NCBI RefSeq assembly: GCF_005404945.1
Contig: NZ_BJDG01000024.1
Span: 1 to 56,071 of the forward strand
Direction of reading: 5' to 3'
DNA length: 56,071 nt
DNA from: Lactiplantibacillus pingfangensis
GTDB lineage: Bacteria; Bacillota; Bacilli; Lactobacillales; Lactobacillaceae
A program made the position numbers and the translations under genes. This document shows, piece after piece, positions 9,477-17,362 of the stretch. Position 1 is the first letter of the stretch. Every line of letters begins with the position of its first letter. The notes beneath the pieces were generated by a model. It was not told the DNA's origin. It searched no databases and saw only the letters and a list, made by a program, of their open reading frames with translations.

Positions 9477-11345
9477 TTACTTCTTATCCTTATCTTTATC
9501 TAAGTCTTCGAAGTCGCCATCAACGGTGTTGTCATCGCCTTTAGCGTCACCCTTATCGGCACCTGCAGCAGCACCATCCGCGCCCTTAGCAGCATCTTGT
9601 GCTTCTTGCGTTTGTTGATAGAGTTTAACTGACAAGTCTTGGACGATCTTGTTCAAGTCATCCTTCTTGGCTTTCATTTCTTCAACGTTGTTGTCATCTT
9701 GTGCTTTCTTCAAAGCATCGCGGGCATCTTGGGCCTTCTTGACTTCTTCGTCAGAAACTTTACCTTTAAGTTCCTTGAGCGTCTTGTCCGTCGTAAAGAT
9801 CAATTGGTCGACTTCATTCTTCAAATCAACTTCTTCTTTACGCTTCTTATCAGCATCTTCGTTTTCTTTGGCTTCCTTGACCATTTGATCAATTTCTTCG
9901 TCAGAAAGACCCGATGAACTCTTGATGGTAATTTTTTGTTCTTTGTTCGTGCCCATATCCTTCGCAGAAACGTTCACGATCCCATTTTTATCAATATCAA
10001 ATTTAACTTCGATTTGAGGAACCCCACGTGGGGCAGCTGGAATATCATTCAGTTGGAAACGACCCAACGTCTTATTATCAGCGGCCATTGGACGTTCACC
10101 TTGCAAGACATGAATGTCAACGGCTGGTTGATTATCAGCAGCAGTTGAGAAGACTTGTGACTTGCTAGTTGGGATCGTGGTATTACGATCGATCAACTTA
10201 GTGAAGACACCACCCATGGTTTCAATCCCAAGTGATAATGGCGTGACATCCAAGAGGACAACGTCTTTAACATCACCAGTGATGACCCCACCTTGAACAG
10301 CGGCACCTAAAGCAACGGCTTCATCTGGGTTGATTGAATGGTTAGATTCCTTGCCAGTCCACTTTTCAACTGATTCTTGAACGGCTGGAATCCGAGTTGA
10401 GCCACCATTTAAGATGACAACATCCAAGTCAGAAGCTTGTAAGTTAGCATCCTTCAAGGCATTTTCAACTGGAATCCGAGTCTTTTCAACTAAGTCAGCC
10501 GTTAATTCGTTAAACTTGGCACGTGTCAAGCTTTGTTCCAAATGTAATGGGCCACTTGCGCCAGCAGAAATAAATGGCAAACTGATATTGGCTTCAGAAA
10601 CACCTGAAAGGTCCTTCTTAGCCTTTTCAGCAGCATCCTTTAACCGTTGTAATGCCATCTTGTCTTGTGACAAGTCGACACCATTGTCAGCCTTGAAGCC
10701 GGCAACCAACCAGTCAATGATCTTTTGATCAAAGTCATCACCACCAAGGTGCGTATCACCATTAGTTGATAAGACTTCAAACACACCATCGCCTAATTCC
10801 AAGATGGAAACATCAAAAGTCCCACCACCAAGGTCATAAACTAAGATTTTTTCATCTTTGTCAGTTTTATCAAGACCATAAGCTAAGGCAGCGGCAGTTG
10901 GTTCGTTGATAATCCGTTCGATGTCCAAACCAGCAATCTTACCAGCGTCTTTAGTCGCTTGACGTTGCGCGTCATTAAAGTAAGCAGGCACGGTAACAAC
11001 TGCTTTTTCAACCTTATCACCCAAGTAGTCTTCAGCAAAACCCTTGATATATTGTAAAATCATCGCTGAAATTTGTTGTGGGGTGTAGTCTTTGCCTTCA
11101 ATGTTTACCTTATAGCCAGCTTCACCCATGTGACGCTTGATTGAAGCAACCGTGTTAGGGTTGGTGATTGCTTGCCGCTTGGCAACTTCACCAACTTGGG
11201 TTTCGCCATCTTTAAAAGCCACAACTGAAGGAACCGTCCGGCCACCTTCTGGAGTGGTAATAATCTTTGGTTCGCTACCTTCGAGTACGGCAACTGCAGA
11301 GTTAGTCGTCCCGAGGTCAATTCCGATAATTTTATTACTTGCCAT
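9477..11345 (-). CDS. dnaK: Chaperone DnaK (Hsp70)
   Basis: ATP-dependent Hsp70 chaperone of 622 residues. The nucleotide-binding domain begins [13 protein letters not shown] and includes [17 protein letters not shown] and [10 protein letters not shown]; the linker is [13 protein letters not shown], followed by the substrate-binding domain. The C-terminal lid ends in an acidic, Gly/Ala/Asp/Lys-rich tail. Its nucleotide exchange factor GrpE is encoded 37 bases upstream and DnaJ downstream. Expression is expected to follow heat shock through HrcA and the CIRCE sites at 13044-13152. Confidence 0.98.
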   Translation of the reverse strand: MASNKIIGIDLGTTNSAVAVLEGSEPKIITTPEGGRTVPSVVAFKDGETQVGEVAKRQAITNPNTVASIKRHMGEAGYKVNIEGKDYTPQQISAMILQYIKGFAEDYLGDKVEKAVVTVPAYFNDAQRQATKDAGKIAGLDIERIINEPTAAALAYGLDKTDKDEKILVYDLGGGTFDVSILELGDGVFEVLSTNGDTHLGGDDFDQKIIDWLVAGFKADNGVDLSQDKMALQRLKDAAEKAKKDLSGVSEANISLPFISAGASGPLHLEQSLTRAKFNELTADLVEKTRIPVENALKDANLQASDLDVVILNGGSTRIPAVQESVEKWTGKESNHSINPDEAVALGAAVQGGVITGDVKDVVLLDVTPLSLGIETMGGVFTKLIDRNTTIPTSKSQVFSTAADNQPAVDIHVLQGERPMAADNKTLGRFQLNDIPAAPRGVPQIEVKFDIDKNGIVNVSAKDMGTNKEQKITIKSSSGLSDEEIDQMVKEAKENEDADKKRKEEVDLKNEVDQLIFTTDKTLKELKGKVSDEEVKKAQDARDALKKAQDDNNVEEMKAKKDDLNKIVQDLSVKLYQQTQEAQDAAKGADGAAAGADKGDAKGDDNTVDGDFEDLDKDKDKK

Positions 11346-11382
11346 AAATTAACAAACCTCTTTTAAATTTATTTTTAATTAA

Positions 11383-11970
11383 TTATTGAGCCACAACGAC
11401 CATTGCTGGACGTAGGGTTCGATCTTTAAATAGATACCCTTTTTGCAAGACTTGCACCACAGTTTCGGCTGGATGATCCTTGTCAGCAGGAACCGTTTGA
11501 ACGGCCTGGTGAATATTTGGATCAAACCGTTCACCGTCAGCTGGCACCTCGACCACATGATGCTTTTTCAAGGCTTCTTGCAAATGACCATGAACCATTT
11601 CGACACCCTTCTTCAACTGACCAGCAGTTTCATCGGTGGCGTCTGCAGCTAGAGCGCGTTCCAAGTTATCTAACACTGGCAACACGTCTTTAGCCAACGC
11701 CTGACCATCATACTTGATGATTGACGCTTGTTCCTTCTTGAAGCGATTTTGCATGTTGACTAATTCGGCTTGCGCCCGCAACAATTGGTCATCTTTATCA
11801 GCCAATTGTTTAGTCAAATCAGCAAGTTGGGCCTCACGAGGATCAACTTTTGGTTGTGCCGATTGTGCTTTTTCGGTTGTCTCAGTTGCTACTGAATCAG
11901 CGGCGCCTGCTTCAACTTGACTCGTGGCACTTTCGGCTGAGTCGGTCGCACTAGTTGGTTTTTTTGCCAA
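11383..11970 (-). CDS. grpE: Nucleotide exchange factor GrpE
   Basis: GrpE releases ADP from DnaK. The long N-terminal part is low-complexity (Ser/Ala/Thr/Glu), followed by a coiled coil (LADLTKQLADKDDQLLRAQA onward) and the C-terminal beta domain ending near RTLRPAMVVVAQ. I chose the TTG start at 11970 (MAKKPTSATDS) because AGGGAG lies 9 bases upstream. The GTG at 11994, overlapping the hrcA stop, or the ATG at 11979 are possible alternatives. It sits between hrcA and dnaK in the CIRCE-controlled operon. Confidence 0.93.
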   Translation of the reverse strand: MAKKPTSATDSAESATSQVEAGAADSVATETTEKAQSAQPKVDPREAQLADLTKQLADKDDQLLRAQAELVNMQNRFKKEQASIIKYDGQALAKDVLPVLDNLERALAADATDETAGQLKKGVEMVHGHLQEALKKHHVVEVPADGERFDPNIHQAVQTVPADKDHPAETVVQVLQKGYLFKDRTLRPAMVVVAQ

Positions 11971-11990
11971 TGATTTCATCTCCCTGTCCG

Positions 11991-13034
11991 TCACTCGTCA
12001 AAGTACCGGTAATAATCTAACAATTTGCGGGCCAGTTCACGTTGAAACGCACCCATGAGCCCAATCATCCGCGAATACGGCATCGCCGTTGGCCCGAGCA
12101 ACGCGATAATGCCTTGCCCGTGCTGATCGACGTCATACGTCGCAGTGATCAAACTGTAGTCTTTCAATAAATCGTTGGTGATTTCATTACCAATCCGCAC
12201 TTGAATATGCTGACCGGGAGTACCAATCACATTTGCCAAGTTATCCGTTTGATCAAGTAATGAATACAATGATCGCATTTCTTTCGGATCTTGTAGGCTA
12301 GTATAATTGAATAAATTCAACTTACCACCGACGTAGAACCGTTCAGAAGCTGCCTTGGACAATACACTGCCAAAAATTGCTAAGAAGCCATCTGGATTTT
12401 GCAAATAATGCGCCAACTTCAATGGAATTTCTTTTTGCAATTTTGCCAGCACGTCTTGTAACGGCAGACCGATCAATTGATCATCAATGAAACGGACGAC
12501 CGGTTCTAGTTCGTCACCAGAAAGATCGTTTGGAATTGTAAAGGTTTGATTCTCAACATCACCGTTATTCGTCACCAGAATTGCCATCACTTGATGATTG
12601 CCAAGTGGCACTAGACGAAAACCGCTGAGCCGACTATCTTTCAATTCCGGCCGCAACGTAAACGTGGTATAACTTGTCAATTGAGATAAGATATCCGCTG
12701 ATTGCGCCACGATCTCATCGATTTTATGAAACTCACCACCCAACGAATGTTGAATGACCTTCAAGTCCCGATTATCCACCTTTTCAGGGGTTAAAATATG
12801 ATCAACATAATAACGATAACCCTTAATTGATGGAATCCGACCCGAAGATAAATGCGTTTTGACGATTAATCCCAAATCCTCAAGTCGCGCCATTTCATTA
12901 CGAATGGTTGCGGAGCTGACCTTCATCGGTAACTCCTGCACTAACGATTTGGACCCAACTGGGGTACCGCCTTCGGTATAGTCACGGACAATGGCCTTCA
13001 AAATTAGGCTTTGTCGTTCAGTTAACGTGATCAT
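11991..13034 (-). CDS. hrcA: Heat-inducible transcription repressor HrcA
   Basis: Repressor of 347 residues that binds CIRCE and shuts off class I heat-shock genes; its folding depends on GroEL. The N-terminal winged helix is visible as TERQSLILKAIVRDY...VGSKSLV, then SSATIRNEMARLE, and the C-terminal domain ends LARKLLDYYRYFDE. The ATG at 13034 is chosen by homology to the usual MxLTERQ start. The GTG one codon upstream is also possible, since the AGAGG site is very close. It is the first gene of its operon and therefore autoregulated. Confidence 0.96.
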   Translation of the reverse strand: MITLTERQSLILKAIVRDYTEGGTPVGSKSLVQELPMKVSSATIRNEMARLEDLGLIVKTHLSSGRIPSIKGYRYYVDHILTPEKVDNRDLKVIQHSLGGEFHKIDEIVAQSADILSQLTSYTTFTLRPELKDSRLSGFRLVPLGNHQVMAILVTNNGDVENQTFTIPNDLSGDELEPVVRFIDDQLIGLPLQDVLAKLQKEIPLKLAHYLQNPDGFLAIFGSVLSKAASERFYVGGKLNLFNYTSLQDPKEMRSLYSLLDQTDNLANVIGTPGQHIQVRIGNEITNDLLKDYSLITATYDVDQHGQGIIALLGPTAMPYSRMIGLMGAFQRELARKLLDYYRYFDE

Positions 13035-13043
13035 CACCTCTTT

Positions 13044-13070
13044 TTAGCACTTAACTTAATGGAGTGCTAA
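13044..13070. promoter_or_regulatory. CIRCE operator 1 (HrcA site)
   Basis: Read on the minus strand: TTAGCACTC, 9-base spacer, AAGTGCTAA. One mismatch from the consensus TTAGCACTC-N9-GAGTGCTAA. It lies between the promoter and the hrcA start codon. Confidence 0.93.
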
Positions 13071-13080
13071 CACAAGTACT

Positions 13081-13109
13081 AATATAACAACCCCCAACCT
13101 TAAAGTCAA
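13081..13109 (-). promoter_or_regulatory. hrcA operon promoter
   Basis: Minus-strand TTGACT (13104-13109), 17-bp spacer, TATATT (13081-13086). It is bracketed by the two CIRCE sites. Confidence 0.88.
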
Positions 13110-13125
13110 GGAAAGACAAAGTATT

Positions 13126-13152
13126 TTAGCAAAATAATTGGTCGAGTGCTAA
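13126..13152. promoter_or_regulatory. CIRCE operator 2, degenerate half-site
   Basis: Read on the minus strand: perfect TTAGCACTC, 9-base spacer, TTTTGCTAA. One arm is intact and the other keeps TTAGCA only. It sits upstream of the -35 and overlaps the T-run of the aldB terminator. Confidence 0.75.
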
Positions 13153-13181
13153 AAAGGAGCTATGACATCAGTCATGGCTCC
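13151..13181 (-). terminator. aldB operon terminator
   Basis: Minus strand GGAGC-C-ATGAC and GTCAT-A-GCTCC pair around TGAT, followed by five Ts that are part of CIRCE 2. Confidence 0.85.
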
Positions 13182-13202
13182 TTTAGTCACACGCTTATCG
13201 TG

Positions 13203-13913
13203 CTAGCGTTCGGCCTTATTAATGGCCGAATCAATCGTGTCATTATCAAATTTTTCTGCTAAGTAATCCCCATTTTCAATTGGGAGATGCACTTGGAAAT
13301 CGGCAAACTTTTGAAGACTTAATTTGGCTTGATCAATTTCAAAACCCAATAGATGTCCTCCCAATTGATGATCTGCGCTCAAAAAGTGCAGATGGAACCC
13401 ACCAACCGTCGCGCCTTGGAACAAATGTGGTGCAAAGTACCCAATAATAGTTCCTTTAACATTAGTCCCCTCAAACTCTGGCTGAGTCGCCGTGGCATCA
13501 ACGAGGGTTTTATATGGCTTCGTCTGATGTGGTGCGACGCGGGTTTTGACCTGTTTAAACATGCCATCCACCCGAACGGCTGCAAACACGTTTGCCAGTT
13601 GATACTCGTCAGCCACCTGAGTTTGAAAATCAGTCATTTTTAACTGATGGACCTCAGCGGTTTGCTGTGGCGCTTCAAAGTGCACGGACGCGAAGGGTAA
13701 CGTTTCAGTTGGGGCAATTTCACGAATCTGACCATCTTCACGGGCCTGATAAGCATGCCCTTCTAAAATAATCACTTCGCCATTGAGCCCATCTAAGGTA
13801 CCGATACCAGTATCACCGTGTTTTAATAAGTCACCGGCCGTAATCGTCCCATCATATAACCCAGGAACTAGCAGGCCTAAGGTGCCGTGTTGAAAAATCT
13901 GATTTGTTGCCAT
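13203..13913 (-). CDS. aldB: Alpha-acetolactate decarboxylase
   Basis: Converts alpha-acetolactate to acetoin, removing a branched-chain intermediate and disposing of pyruvate without acid. It has 236 residues, usual for the family. The start (QIFQHGTLGLLVPGLYDGTI) and the metal-binding region VGGFHLHFLSADHQLGGHLLGF are characteristic, with the zinc-ligand histidines in HLHF and GGH. It begins 5 bases after the ribF stop, so it is the last gene of a truB-ribF-aldB unit, an unusual partner for RNA-modification and flavin genes. Also called budA or alsD. Confidence 0.95.
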   Translation of the reverse strand: MATNQIFQHGTLGLLVPGLYDGTITAGDLLKHGDTGIGTLDGLNGEVIILEGHAYQAREDGQIREIAPTETLPFASVHFEAPQQTAEVHQLKMTDFQTQVADEYQLANVFAAVRVDGMFKQVKTRVAPHQTKPYKTLVDATATQPEFEGTNVKGTIIGYFAPHLFQGATVGGFHLHFLSADHQLGGHLLGFEIDQAKLSLQKFADFQVHLPIENGDYLAEKFDNDTIDSAINKAER

Positions 13914-13918
13914 TACAG

Positions 13919-14914
13919 TTAATCCTCCTTATCGGCCAGCCAAGCTGACCACAACCGAGGTCGTGCCCGAAACGCATGGCGCTCATAATAATCGCGTGTC
14001 ACCTGTTCATCTTGTTGCAACTGGGCCACAAGTTCGTCAGCACCGGCGAACTTAATTTCGCCACGCATGCGATGTCCCCAACGAATCGTTAAATTTTGAC
14101 CATAAATATCGCCAGTAAAATCTAACAAATAGATTTCAACCGTAATCGGCCGATCATCCCCAAAAGTGATGTTACGGCCAACTGAGGCCATGCCAAGCAC
14201 CCACTGATCTCGGACGTGCACCATGACCGCATAAGTCCCAATTCCAGGGACCCGCTCATTGTTGTCATGTGCGACGTTAGCCGTTGGAAAGCCGAGCGTT
14301 CGCCCACGTGCTTCACCATGAACCACCGTTCCGGCGGTTTCATACTGATAGCCAAGCAACTCATTAGCTTCGTCAATCAGACCTGCATCCAAAGCGGTCC
14401 GAATTCGCGTTGAGCTAATCTTTTCAGTGCCATCAATGGCTTTTGGCACTTCAATAATGTCAAATCGCTGCTGCGCGTAGTCGCTGAGCCGTTGCATGTT
14501 GGCGGTGGTTGCTGGGCCATAAGTATAATCAAATCCAGCGACAACGGTCGTCGCATGTAGCCCAACAACCAATTGATCCACGAACAGTTGTGGTGGCATG
14601 GCCCCCACAGCCGCATCAAAATGTAAAATGTACAAAATATCGACACCCAGTTCCGCCATCAACGTTTCTTTCTGCGCCACGGTCGTCAAGTAACGGACAT
14701 GATCGGGAGCCGCATGTTGAAAAACAACGGAAGGATGTTGGTCAAACGTCATTGCTGCTAACTTGGTGCCATTCGCCTGGGCGTTTTCACGCGCAGCTGC
14801 AATAACACGTTGATGTCCGCGATGAACGCCGTCAAAAAATCCCAGTGCCAATGTAATCGCACCTGCGGGAATTTGACGCGCAAAATCGGGATAAGTTAAA
14901 TTAATCACCTGCAT
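13919..14914 (-). CDS. ribF: Bifunctional riboflavin kinase/FAD synthetase
   Basis: Makes FMN from riboflavin and FAD from FMN. It has 331 residues. The N-terminal nucleotidyltransferase domain shows GFFDGVHRGHQRVI (about residues 26-39) and SSTRIRTAL. The C-terminal riboflavin kinase domain shows GEARGRTLGFPTANV and EIYLLDFTGDIYGQ. It starts 14 bases after the truB stop, with its ribosome site inside the gap. The truB-ribF order is common in Firmicutes. No FMN riboswitch was seen nearby. Confidence 0.96.
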   Translation of the reverse strand: MQVINLTYPDFARQIPAGAITLALGFFDGVHRGHQRVIAAARENAQANGTKLAAMTFDQHPSVVFQHAAPDHVRYLTTVAQKETLMAELGVDILYILHFDAAVGAMPPQLFVDQLVVGLHATTVVAGFDYTYGPATTANMQRLSDYAQQRFDIIEVPKAIDGTEKISSTRIRTALDAGLIDEANELLGYQYETAGTVVHGEARGRTLGFPTANVAHDNNERVPGIGTYAVMVHVRDQWVLGMASVGRNITFGDDRPITVEIYLLDFTGDIYGQNLTIRWGHRMRGEIKFAGADELVAQLQQDEQVTRDYYERHAFRARPRLWSAWLADKED

Positions 14915-14928
14915 GTTACAAAAACTCC

Positions 14929-15852
14929 TTAATCAACTGAAAACATTTTTAACGGCTTGTACCGTTGCGAGTCAGTCCGATAACTATATAAACATTTTAT
15001 GCGGTCTTGATAGGTGAATGCAACTATCGTGTTCGCATCCGGATTAGGTTGTTGGCCTTCTTCCGGCAATAACCAGGCCCCATTTTTCACATGCGACCAT
15101 AGCTCATCGGTTAAGGCCACTTGTGGATAGGCGGTCAGCGCCATTTCAATGGGTGCCAGTAGCTCTGCTTCGGTCCCCGCCGTCACTGCCGCTTCAATCT
15201 GTTCGAAGGTCACCGTTTCATCGAGCGTAAAGCCCCCACTCTTTAACCGGGTCAGATCACTCATTACGGCAGGTACCCCGAGCTGCTTACCCACATCGAC
15301 GGCCAGTGTTCTGACGTAAGTGCCCTTACTGCAAGCCACCGTAAAGTAAATCGTCTGGGTTTGTTGTTCGGCATTGTACGTGGTAACCTGTCGCTGTTCA
15401 AAGCGCTCAATCGTAATCTGGCGCTTAGGCCGTTCAACTGTCTCACCATGCCGCGCATAGTCGTATAGCCGCCGACCATTAACCTTAACCGCGGAAAACA
15501 TCGGCGGAATTTGCGTAATTTCACCAGTCATCGCGGCTAGCGCCTGATCAATCTCACTCGAACTAAATGGTTTGGTAATTGGCTCGCGTGCAATTTCATC
15601 GCCATCCAGATCTTCCGTTGTGGTGGCAAATCCCAGTGTAATACTGCCTTGATACTGCTTGCCAGAAGCAACCAAAAATTGCACGACTTTGGTTGCATCG
15701 CCAAGACAGATTGGTAACACGCCATCAACACTTGGGTCAAGTGTCCCTGAATGTCCCACTTTGCGGGTATGATATAATTTTCTAATTTTTGCCACACAGT
15801 CAAAACTCGTCAGTCCGCGTGGCTTATATAATGGTAAAATTCCGTTTGGCAT
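14929..15852 (-). CDS. truB: tRNA pseudouridine(55) synthase TruB
   Basis: Forms pseudouridine 55 in the T-loop of tRNAs. It has 307 residues. The catalytic aspartate is D39 in KVGHSGTLDPSVDGVLP. KVNGRRLYDYAR and the GTYVRTLAVDVG motif are also present, and a PUA-like C-terminal part follows. The ATG has an AAGGAG ribosome site. It is the first gene of truB-ribF-aldB, with a promoter at 15883-15888. In many Firmicutes truB follows rbfA directly; here a 1.1-kb repeat-filled gap separates them. Confidence 0.97.
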   Translation of the reverse strand: MPNGILPLYKPRGLTSFDCVAKIRKLYHTRKVGHSGTLDPSVDGVLPICLGDATKVVQFLVASGKQYQGSITLGFATTTEDLDGDEIAREPITKPFSSSEIDQALAAMTGEITQIPPMFSAVKVNGRRLYDYARHGETVERPKRQITIERFEQRQVTTYNAEQQTQTIYFTVACSKGTYVRTLAVDVGKQLGVPAVMSDLTRLKSGGFTLDETVTFEQIEAAVTAGTEAELLAPIEMALTAYPQVALTDELWSHVKNGAWLLPEEGQQPNPDANTIVAFTYQDRIKCLYSYRTDSQRYKPLKMFSVD

Positions 15853-15882
15853 AAATCTTACTCCTTAAAATTAACTTTTTTC

Positions 15883-15888
15883 AGTATA
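15883..15888 (-). promoter_or_regulatory. truB promoter, extended -10
   Basis: Minus-strand TATACT preceded by TGG (an extended -10, TGnTATACT). The -35 region is weak. It lies about 30 bases upstream of the truB ATG. Confidence 0.6.
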
Positions 15889-16008
15889 CCACAACCGACT
15901 AAAACGATTACAGTGTCTCTTAGGTATCAAGATTTTCTCTAAATTCATTCCAGATAGGTCATTCATTCTAATTTTCCGCTTACTAATTGATTAGTGACTA
16001 GCGGTTAA

Positions 16009-16175
16009 TTCCCGCCTACCGGGGGCTTCGTTTGGGGCTGGAACGCCATGAACCATTTTTGAGCCAAAAAGCGGTCTCAAAAGCTGGTTTTTGACTAACC
16101 GCGGACACCCTCCCCGCGCTAAGTCAAGCGCCACGGCTGAGCCCCAAACAAAGCCCCCTCACGGCTAGAGATGTG
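16009..16175 (-). repeat. Intergenic repeat copy A, module 1 (long stem with two inner hairpins)
   Basis: About 165 bases, some 90% identical to 33183-33348. Outer arms GGGGGCTTCGTTTGGGGCT (16021-16039) and 16140-16158 pair over 19 bp, with one C/A mismatch on the plus strand that becomes a U-G pair on the minus strand. Inside are two hairpins: AACCA...TTTTGAG with CTCAAAA...TGGTT, and TTGACT...CGCGG with CCGCG...AGTCAA. No open frame was accepted. The rest of the 1.1-kb gap 15853-16983 holds modules 3, 2 and 0 of the same repeat and unassigned sequence. Confidence 0.85.
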
Positions 16176-16435
16176 TATTATTTTAAAGTTACCAGTTGCC
16201 TAAAGAAACTATTCAGATGGCCACCTGTCGAACTAGTGGCCGCATCAACGTAGATCCGTCCAGAAGTAGTACTTGAGTGGTTACTTTTAACTTCTTTTAG
16301 AACAACTCAAATTTCTGGCGGTAAAGATTTGATTAGCATCAGAGGTGAAGGTTGAAAGAACAAATGAGCTCGTAACCACTCTCATACAAGCAACAGGCAC
16401 TCTCAAATTAGTGAAGGCCCGCTCCGGCAGGCAGA

Positions 16436-16505
16436 AATCGCTGTGCTATGGTGGGACAATCGCAGCCATAGTGCGGGGCTGCAACTTCGACACAGCACAA
16501 CGATT
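16436..16505 (-). repeat. Intergenic repeat copy A, module 3 (70-base hairpin)
   Basis: Minus-strand arms AATCGTTGTGCTGTG and CATAGCACAGCGATT pair over all 15 positions with two G-U pairs. The inner stem is GCAGCC/GGCTGC. On the minus strand the ends match the ends of 37053-37210 read on the plus strand (AATCGTTGTGCTGTGTCG at the 5' end and TGTCCCACCATAGCACA at the 3' side). Confidence 0.8.
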
Positions 16506-16548
16506 ATCTCCGCTAAATCCTAACCTAAAAACAGTCAAATTAGCTGGA

Positions 16549-16722
16549 AGTCGCCGCTGATCCCATCGGTCGTGACTGTGGCGTTAGGTCGGCATATTTC
16601 TTGCCGGCGTTACGCTACGGACGGTCCGGGACACTTGCGATTTATGCAAGGGTTCCGGGCGAGGGCCAAGACGTTCCTCAGGCTTGAACCGGTCCCACGA
16701 CCGCATGTTATCAGTGGCGACT
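16549..16722. repeat. Intergenic repeat copy A, module 2 (multi-branched palindrome)
   Basis: Outer arms at 16549-16574 and 16696-16722 pair (AGTCGCCGCTGAT with ATCAGTGGCGACT, then CATCGGTCGTG with CACGACCGCATG). They enclose three hairpins, for example CTTGC/GCAAG around a 7-base loop. It is homologous to 33737-33906, where the outer arms differ in sequence but still pair. On the minus strand it is bounded by CTTCCAG on both sides, at the point where copy C has a single CTTCCAG. Confidence 0.82.
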
Positions 16723-16835
16723 GGAAGCGGAACTATCAACTAATTTCCATGCCCTAATCATTCACATGGCAATAGTTATTAGCAAGTTTGATTTTTCAAC
16801 CGTTAGATCAGAGTAATAAACTTTAATCAAACGCC
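16723..16835 (-). repeat. Intergenic repeat copy A, module 0
   Basis: On the minus strand this reads with clear similarity to 36907-37014 on the plus strand: GGTTGAAA, TTGCTA, TGCCATGT, GATTAGGG, ATTAGTTGA and GCTTCCAG occur in the same order. It links copy A to copy C. Confidence 0.7.
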
Positions 16836-16924
16836 GACAACAATTGTCATTCAAGATTCGATTACTTCATTATACGATATGACTACCGGCTAATAACTAA
16901 TCACTTGAACATTATATTTTTTCG

Positions 16925-16965
16925 AAAAAAAAGACCGTTCCGAGAATGATTTCCTCGAAACGGTC
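16925..16965 (-). terminator. rimP-rbfA operon terminator
   Basis: Minus strand GACCGTT-T-CGAG pairs with CTCG-G-AACGGTC (12 bp, one G-U), followed by eight Ts. It is placed just after rbfA. Confidence 0.9.
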
Positions 16966-16983
16966 GTTACCAAAACTAGCGAA

Positions 16984-17337
16984 CTAGTCTTGGCGTTTTA
17001 AATTGTTGATCAACTGATCAATTCGACTGCCATATTGAACAGAAGTATCCCGTTCAAAAGTAAGTTCAGGCGTCTTATAAATACTGAGACGTGATCCTAA
17101 TTCACTACGAATCAGGCCTTTGGCTTTTTCAAGCCCTTTAGCCGTCTTCTCACCATCAGAAGCCTTATCTGATAAAATGCTGTAGAAAATTGTGGCTTGT
17201 TGCAAGTCACCCGTTACCGTCACACCGGTAATAGTTAAGCCGGCAACTCGTGGATCACGAACACGTTTCAAAAGAATGTCGTCGACTTCTTTTTGAATCT
17301 CTTGTTCAAGCCGACCAACCCGATAATGTTGTGCCAT
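16984..17337 (-). CDS. rbfA: Ribosome-binding factor A
   Basis: Small KH-fold protein of 117 residues that binds pre-30S subunits and is needed for 16S rRNA maturation and growth in the cold. The start MAQHYRVGRLEQEIQKEVDD and the core DPRVAGLTITGV are typical. It follows infB by 25 bases with a GGAGG-type ribosome site and closes the operon at the terminator 16925-16965. Length and sequence are normal. Confidence 0.96.
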   Translation of the reverse strand: MAQHYRVGRLEQEIQKEVDDILLKRVRDPRVAGLTITGVTVTGDLQQATIFYSILSDKASDGEKTAKGLEKAKGLIRSELGSRLSIYKTPELTFERDTSVQYGSRIDQLINNLKRQD

Positions 17338-17362
17338 CTAGTGCACCTCCTTGAGGGATTGT

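Noticed and set aside
14915-14928. FMN riboswitch for ribF
   Set aside because: The gap to truB is 14 bases, and the truB upstream region shows no conserved FMN-aptamer sequence.
16345-16757. Short frames on the plus strand in the 16-kb gap
   Set aside because: They run through the palindromic modules, lack ribosome sites and are not shared between copies.
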